This document shows, one piece after another, positions 58,853 to 64,000 of a stretch of DNA of 64,000 nt. A model generated the notes under the pieces. The model was not told the DNA's origin. It was given only the letters and a program-made list of their open reading frames with translations, and did no database searches. The stretch's first letter is position 1; the number at the start of each line of letters is the position of its first letter. The DNA is from Hepsetus odoe (Eukaryota > Chordata > Actinopteri > Characiformes > Hepsetidae), in NCBI GenBank assembly GCA_017165825.1, contig CM029382.1, positions 20,483,170 through 20,547,169 on the forward strand, in the 5' to 3' direction. The position numbers were made by a program, and so were the translations under genes.

Positions 58853-59087
58853 TGTTATGGCGCTGACTGAGCACACCTGGGGTCATAAGGGCATAAGGGT
58901 GCTTCATTGGGAGAGGGTTTATACATCCCAATGAGTCAGAGCAGAGTGTTGGTCATTCATTTGTGTTATCTTCAGTGTAGCTGTGACTTCTGAGTTCTGT
59001 GTTTTAAGTTATGTATAATAAAGTTGAGCAAAAGACTCTAGGCTATGCATCGATGTCCAGCCCACAACACCCCAGTGTTACAACTAT
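58848..59087 (+). repeat. Solo LTR with 5-bp TSD, related to the IQ-element LTRs
   Basis: The 230-bp unit 58853-59082 starts TGTTATGG and ends GTGTTACA. It is flanked by ACTAT at 58848-58852 and 59083-59087. It contains CTGACTGAGCACACCTGGGG, CAATGAGTCAGAGCAGAG and an AATAAA at 59017-59022, as in the LTRs of copies A and B. The interior has been lost, presumably by recombination between two LTRs. Confidence 0.88.
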
Positions 59088-61423
59088 AGTATTTATACAG
59101 CATTACAATTACAGCTCAAAGTGCTTAACTTTCTAAACTGAAATAAAAGATAAATTGCAATTAAAATAAAATAAAAGAGAAAGAAAACTAACAAGAGATA
59201 AACAAAATAAAATTATTAAATCAACAAAAAATAAATCAGCAGGAAATTCTTTGACTTAAAACACATATCTCAACTTTGCAAAACGATTTTTTTTTCTGCA
59301 AAAATATTTTAAATTAGCAATGCAACTGCTCTTTGCCAAACCCATCATTGGCATATAATAATGCCTAATTGGCGAACTGTTTTCAGTAAAGATAGCAAAA
59401 ACTTTTAATTAGGAGTTACCTGCATTGTTATGGCTGACAACAGTAGATGGAGCTACACAGTCTTTTTCATGTATCAGTTAACACCTACAGCATTTTTGAC
59501 CTTTTACATTGAATGCCTGCAGTGTTTTGCTTTACACACATCAATACAGAACAATGTGAGAATTGTCTGAGGGAGGGTTTTGTGCCCACCTGAGAAGAAA
59601 ATACTTGTATGGGATGTTATTATTATACAGAAGTAAAGTGTTCACCTGTCATGATGCTGATTAATCTTTTATAAAAGCATCTCCACTTTTTTATGCATTT
59701 ATAGGACTTGATAAAATGTTAATGTTTGGGGGCCAGCTTGCCTGTTAAAAGCTTAATGTGAGGCAAGGTGCATGACACACACCCACTGCAAGGGACGTCT
59801 GAACAAAGGGAACAGATGAGAGCTGACAGTGATGTTTAGATTAGAGGGTGACAAGAGAGCAAATACATACATCTTCATCTCGTTAACAATGATATTGTGT
59901 TGTCTGTGCAATTGCCTCTATCCCTCTTTGAAAGCATTATAAATTAATATTAGAAGAAATGAATAAAGGAGGTTTTTTGCACTTTTTTCATGACCTTTTA
60001 ACAAGTTTAATAGTTGGAATTTATATTTCTGTATGTTAACTCTGCATCTGGTTTATCTAGCTTTTTATATACGGGCAGTGGTGCCTTTTTGGCTTGGGAC
60101 TTTGCCTCCCAACACTGTGCCCCAGACTAAAGTATGGCTAATCCAAAATATACCCATTATTGTACAAATGAGTCAAAAAGGGATAAAATAAAGGTGCATA
60201 AGATACAGGATACTGTCTGAGAAATTGTGTGAAACTAATAACCTGTTGTGAGAATAACCTGGTGTTCTTACACCAGGCCAGCCATTCTTTTCAGTACTAC
60301 TGCGTTATATTAACACTGCACTTAGTAACTTAGTAACAGATTGTCGGGGTGTGTGTTTTTGTTTATTTCACATTCTCAAATAATAAGGTAAAACTGTTTG
60401 GCTACAGTCCACCAAGTGCAACTGTATTGTAATAAATACTGAAAGCTGAGTATACTAACAAAATTGTTGCAATATACTTGCAGTAGTTGCTAATCAGTGT
60501 ATCTTTATTAATTTAGTGCCAAAAAACTGCAAAAATTTTACAAAAATGTACTGTATTTTAAATGCCATGCTTTCAACAGTATAATGTGCACATTCTCAAA
60601 TTTACGTTACTGTTATTTGCGCATAAAATAGAGAATTTGACAGATATATCACAAGTTGAATATGAGTAGCTACTGAGTTAGGTTTGTAAGGTGAAGATAT
60701 TGTGAGCTAACATCACTAATGACTAATGACACTTATGAGAATTTTGTTAACACTTGAAACTTTGCCTACTGTGAATTTAAAATCTTTTCTGGTATCAGTT
60801 ACTTCACTGATCCAGTAACTTGCCTTGTATCTTAGGAGTTTATAAAAAAAGAACAGCATGTTCAGTAAGTCCTGTACATTGGCTTGATCATTGAATGTTG
60901 ATGTGCATGGATAGCATTTAAGTCATGTTATATCTGTTCCCTTTACAAATAAAGACCAGACAGATCTGCTGTGGGAATAACTTGATCCAACAGCCATGTT
61001 TTTATTTGATTCAGATGATAGCATGCCATGTTTTTCCTAACAGCTGTTGACAATGTGTGTTAATGCCTGATGACATTTACCTGCTATATTGCATATATAG
61101 TTTGTAGTGTTATCTATTCATTATATTTTCTGTATATTTTGTATAGTATGTTCTCTATTCTTTTATCTTCCTTAATCTCTAGAATTAGTTTGATTAGTCC
61201 CAGCAATTTACATATACATTTCACTGCATGTTGTAATTGTGTAACAAATGTAATCATGCCTGGCCTCAGGAAAATGCTCACTGACATGTGTCATTCACAT
61301 CCATATTGTAAAGAAAAAGCAGAGTTGTTGAGTTGTTGCTGAGTTGTTGTTATAAATTTCATTCATGTAAATGTTGAAAGAAGCAGTTGTAGTACATGCT
61401 TTGTAGTATATGCTTTTTATTGC
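59088..61423. other. AT-rich intergenic sequence
   Basis: I see no supported gene or dispersed repeat in these 2.3 kb. Confidence 0.4.
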
Positions 61424-61575
61424 AGTGCTCGCCTAGTGGTTTAGGACTAGGCCTCAGGATCAGAAGGTAATTTTTTACCTTCGGATTACTAGGTTGTCCT
61501 GTGGTACCCTTGATGTGGTACCGTCCCTGTCACTGCTCCCTATAGCTACCATCTGCTGCACGTGTTTGTATACGT
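61424..61575 (+). mobile_element. 5' part of SINE family 2
   Basis: The head (CAGTGCTCGCCTAGTGGTTT) and the middle (GTGGTACCCTTGATGTGGTA, CGTCCCTGTCACTGCTCCCT) match; the tail is missing. Confidence 0.65.
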
Positions 61576-61712
61576 CATTTTCACTTTTTAGGCAATTGTT
61601 CTTTGATTACGTTTTAAATCTACTAACCATAGTCAGTCTAGTTGTATCTGAAATGAGAGCATCAATTTCCTCTGACTTCAAACTAGATTTCCATACCTGT
61701 TCTACCTATAAA

Positions 61713-61760
61713 ACACACACACACACACACACACTTACACACACATATATATATATATAT
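61713..61760. repeat. (CA)n and (TA)n microsatellite
   Basis: Two CA blocks followed by TA units. Confidence 0.88.
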
Positions 61761-61952
61761 AACCAAGGCTCAAAAGAGGAACCCATCCTCCTTTGGTCAA
61801 CAACGGATAATCAAGAATGTTAAAAGGAGTGACATTTTTACAAGTTAAATAGATTTAAGTATATAGATATAGCTATAGAAGTGGCTAGCCTAGCCATAGT
61901 GGTGGTGATCAGTTTTTCAGAGTCCACACCAACCATGGACCCCCATCACCAT

Positions 61953-62192
61953 CTAGGGCAGCGGTGGCCTAGTAGTTAAGAACTAGGCTCCAGGATTGGA
62001 AGGTGCTGGGTTTAAATCCCAGACCAGTAGGTCGCCCTAAGGCTTAGTCAAGGTACCATCTCCATCATTGCTGCCCGGGTACTTTAAGTAGCTGCCCTCT
62101 CCTGCTCGGTGTGTTGGGATAAATGCAGAGGCTGCATTTCATTATGGTGTGCTGTACCGTGTTTCACAATGACACATAGTCACTTTCACTTT
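61953..62192 (+). mobile_element. tRNA-headed SINE (family 2), full
   Basis: The head is GGGCAGCGGTGGCCTAGTAG, box-B-like GGGTTTAAATCCC follows, then AAGGTACCATCTCCATCATT, AAATGCAGAGGCTGCATTTC and the tail TTTCACAATGACACATAGTC ending in CACTTTCACTTT. This is the best full member of the family in the window. Confidence 0.75.
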
Positions 62193-62706
62193 CTCCAGCA
62201 CAAGCAGCCCTTATTCCAAGCTGCTTGCCTCTAGCTCCTTGGCACCAGTAAAGGTATCTGGTTCTTTGCCATCACTTACTACTGTGTTTCCAAATGAACT
62301 TCACCCTTTTTTTTACTATGGACCTGTTCCAATCACTGTCCCAGACCATATTCCTGTTGCTATGTTTGTGCCTATCCAAGTATTTAAGTTGTTGTCTGTG
62401 CTTGTTAATAAACACATTATGTTTTTAAAAAAATCCTTTCAGATCTCTGATTCAGGCCTAATCAATCCATCCAGTCATCATCCAGACATTTTTAACTCCA
62501 CACAACAGTGTGGTGCTAAATGGTGCCACTTGGACACTTACCAGATAATGCCACACTATAATAATAATAATAATAATAATGGCACAAAGCAAAACTCATA
62601 CCACACTGTACTAAATAATGTCATGTTACAGAGCTTAATAACGAATGATGCCACTTAATACCACACAATACCATTTTTGTGCAAACTGGCAATAGAAGGT
62701 ACATTG
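62193..62706. other. Intergenic sequence with (AAT)n
   Basis: An (AAT)n run lies at about 62559-62580. The 139-codon open frame 62239-62658 runs through it and has no motif, so I do not call it a gene. Confidence 0.45.
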
Positions 62707-63170
62707 GTGTGGGTGTGATGCAAGAATCATGGGAGTCTAGGATCGCTAGAATCACTAGGATCGGTAGATTGTGGGTTTAAACCCCTTACCAGTAGGTTGC
62801 CCTAAGGTACCAAGGTACCGTCCCCGTCACTGCTCCCCAGGGGCTTTCATAGCTGCCTGGGTTCAATTCAATTCAATTCAATTTATTCTTGTATAGCGCC
62901 TTTTACAACAAAGTTGCCCCAAGGCACTTTACATTGGTGGTAGTAATAGATGTTAAAGCCGGACGACTACGAAGGAGAGGAACCAAAAACTCCACTGTGT
63001 GGAGAAAACAAAAGCCTCTGAGGGTCCAAGGTCAACCGGCTACCCAACCCCCTTGGGTATACTAACAGTAAAAAAGTTAGTTTATGTTAGTAAATGCAGC
63101 AGGGGTTTCATTGTGGTTCACTGTGTGCTGTGCTGTGACATTGCAATGACAAGAATAGTCACTTTCACTT
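62707..63170 (+). mobile_element. SINE family 2 split by another dispersed repeat
   Basis: The 5' part (about 62707-62866) has GGGTTTAAACCCC, CCCTAAGGTACC and GTCCCCGTCACTGCTCCCCA. The 3' part (63090-63170) has AAATGCAGCAGGGGTTTCAT and the CAATGACAAGAATAGTCACT end. Between them, 62867-63089 starts with (ATTCA)n and contains TTGTATAGCGCCTTTTACAA and GAGGAACCAAAAACTCC, a common fish dispersed repeat of uncertain class. Confidence 0.65.
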
Positions 63171-63311
63171 TTTTCCTTTTATGCACTTGTGTCCCCAAGT
63201 CCTTGAAACAACTGTACTTTTGGTCCTGCTCTGTACTGTGACCTTGCAAGACCTGTGCTGGTGATCCATTTTGTCTGAAGGTGTCAGGAGGATCTTCAGT
63301 ACATATGAAAT

Positions 63312-63362
63312 TGGTGATCCACTGTGGCGACCCCTAAATGGGAGCAGCTGAAAGAAGAAGAG
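63312..63362 (+). mobile_element. 3'-terminal fragment of the RTE LINE
   Basis: GATCCACTGTGGCGACCCCT followed by GGGAGCAGCTGAAAGAAGAA is the LINE 3' end; the rest is absent. Confidence 0.75.
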
Positions 63363-63490
63363 GAGCAACAAGGCTGGTAAACTACGGAGATATAAACCAC
63401 ATGCTCGTTTTCTCATAATGACCAGCCAGGTGAATCAAGATTCAGAATTCTATATTTGTCACATACACAGTAATCAAAGTACAACAAGTA

Positions 63491-63705
63491 AGGTGGCAGT
63501 GGTCTAGTGGTAGGGTTCTTGCCTACGGCCCTATGGATCAAGAGGTCCCAGGTTTGAATCCCACCTCTGGCACTACCACCACTGGGTCCCTGAGCAAGAC
63601 CCTTAACCCTGAGTTGCTCCAGGGGGACTGTCCCTGTAATTAGGACATGAAAGTCGCTTTGGAAAAGAGCATCTGCTAAATGCCGTAAAATGTAAATTTA
63701 CAACA
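63491..63705 (+). mobile_element. tRNA-headed SINE with L2-type tail (family 1), full
   Basis: The head GGTGGCAGTGGTCTAGTGGT, box B GGTTTGAATCCCACC, body CTGAGCAAGACCCTTAACCC and tail AAGTCGCTTTGGAAAAGAGC with TGCCGTAAAATGTAAATT match the copy at 19104. Confidence 0.78.
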
Positions 63706-64000
63706 GGCAGTGACATGTATCCCCGAGTCCCTCTTTAGACTATGCAAAGACAGGTTTATAAAAAAAAGATCAAATTGAAATAAAATATTAAAATAAGAAT
63801 TATAAATAAAATAAGACAGATTAATACAGAAAATCTGTACATGACTAAAATACAGTATTGTACTTAAATACAGAATAAATAATAAATACAGAAAATGCTT
63901 TGTGTAAAGTGTGATGTGCGAATGTGCAAATGTGCAGTAAATTACAGTGATTATGTGTAAGTACTACATGACAAGTGGTGTTCAACCAAACTGACCTGAC
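63706..64000. other. AT-rich sequence to the window end
   Basis: Nothing recognisable is seen. Confidence 0.4.

Noticed and set aside
62239..62658. A 139-codon open frame beginning MAPVKVSGSLPSL
   Set aside because: It lies between SINEs, passes through an AAT microsatellite and has no recognisable domain or splice context.

Overview
The window looks like a repeat-dense, gene-poor stretch of a teleost fish genome. I see no intact host gene, no cellular RNA gene and nothing prokaryotic. The evidence for a fish is the mix of elements: many RTE-clade LINE copies, Tc1-like DNA transposons, tRNA-headed SINEs with L2-type tails, a Rex1-like LINE, Gypsy-type LTRs and long CA/TA/AG microsatellites. 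Fish group or species cannot be fixed from the sequence.

Layout. 1-2215 is the 3' part of an LTR element (copy A, + strand) whose interior encodes IQ repeats and coiled coils. 2216-9850 is AT-rich sequence with old DNA-transposon remnants and one decayed LINE. 9851-13010 is a full-length RTE-type LINE (- strand) inside an 18-bp target-site duplication (TSD). 13011-29382 holds fragments of the same LINE family, SINEs, Tc1 remnants and an AG microsatellite. 29383-32546 is a second full-length RTE copy with a perfect 15-bp TSD. 36540-41585 is a nest: an L2 fragment, two Tc1-like elements and, inside the second one, a Rex1-like LINE with an inverted 5' part. 42260-43140 is a decayed Gypsy integrase. 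43424-45402 is a dead Tc1 element holding a SINE. 47725-51838 is the second, nearly complete IQ-repeat LTR element (copy B, - strand). 51878-64000 carries a deleted Tc1 derivative, more decayed LINE/Tc1/SINE pieces and a solo LTR with a 5-bp TSD (58853-59082).

The most interesting object is the pair of IQ-repeat LTR elements. In copy B two direct LTRs flank about 3.4 kb that shows no gag, protease, reverse transcriptase or integrase. Instead the interior encodes a coiled coil, about ten ASPM-like IQ motifs and a second coiled coil, directly after the 5' LTR. The bases just inside the 5' LTR are perfectly complementary over 10 nt to a site 30 nt downstream of the LTR TATA box. That is the layout expected of a self-primed (Tf1/sushi-type) retrotransposon. 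The same coding cassette occurs with its own LTR and polypurine tract in copy A. I infer a non-autonomous LTR retrotransposon family that captured and spread a host-derived IQ-repeat sequence. Both copies here carry stop codons and frameshifts.

The elements do not form a pathway. They record repeated insertion: Tc1 into Tc1, LINE into Tc1, SINE into LINE and SINE into Tc1. Two insertions, and possibly a third, have the geometry of twin-primed 5' inversions.
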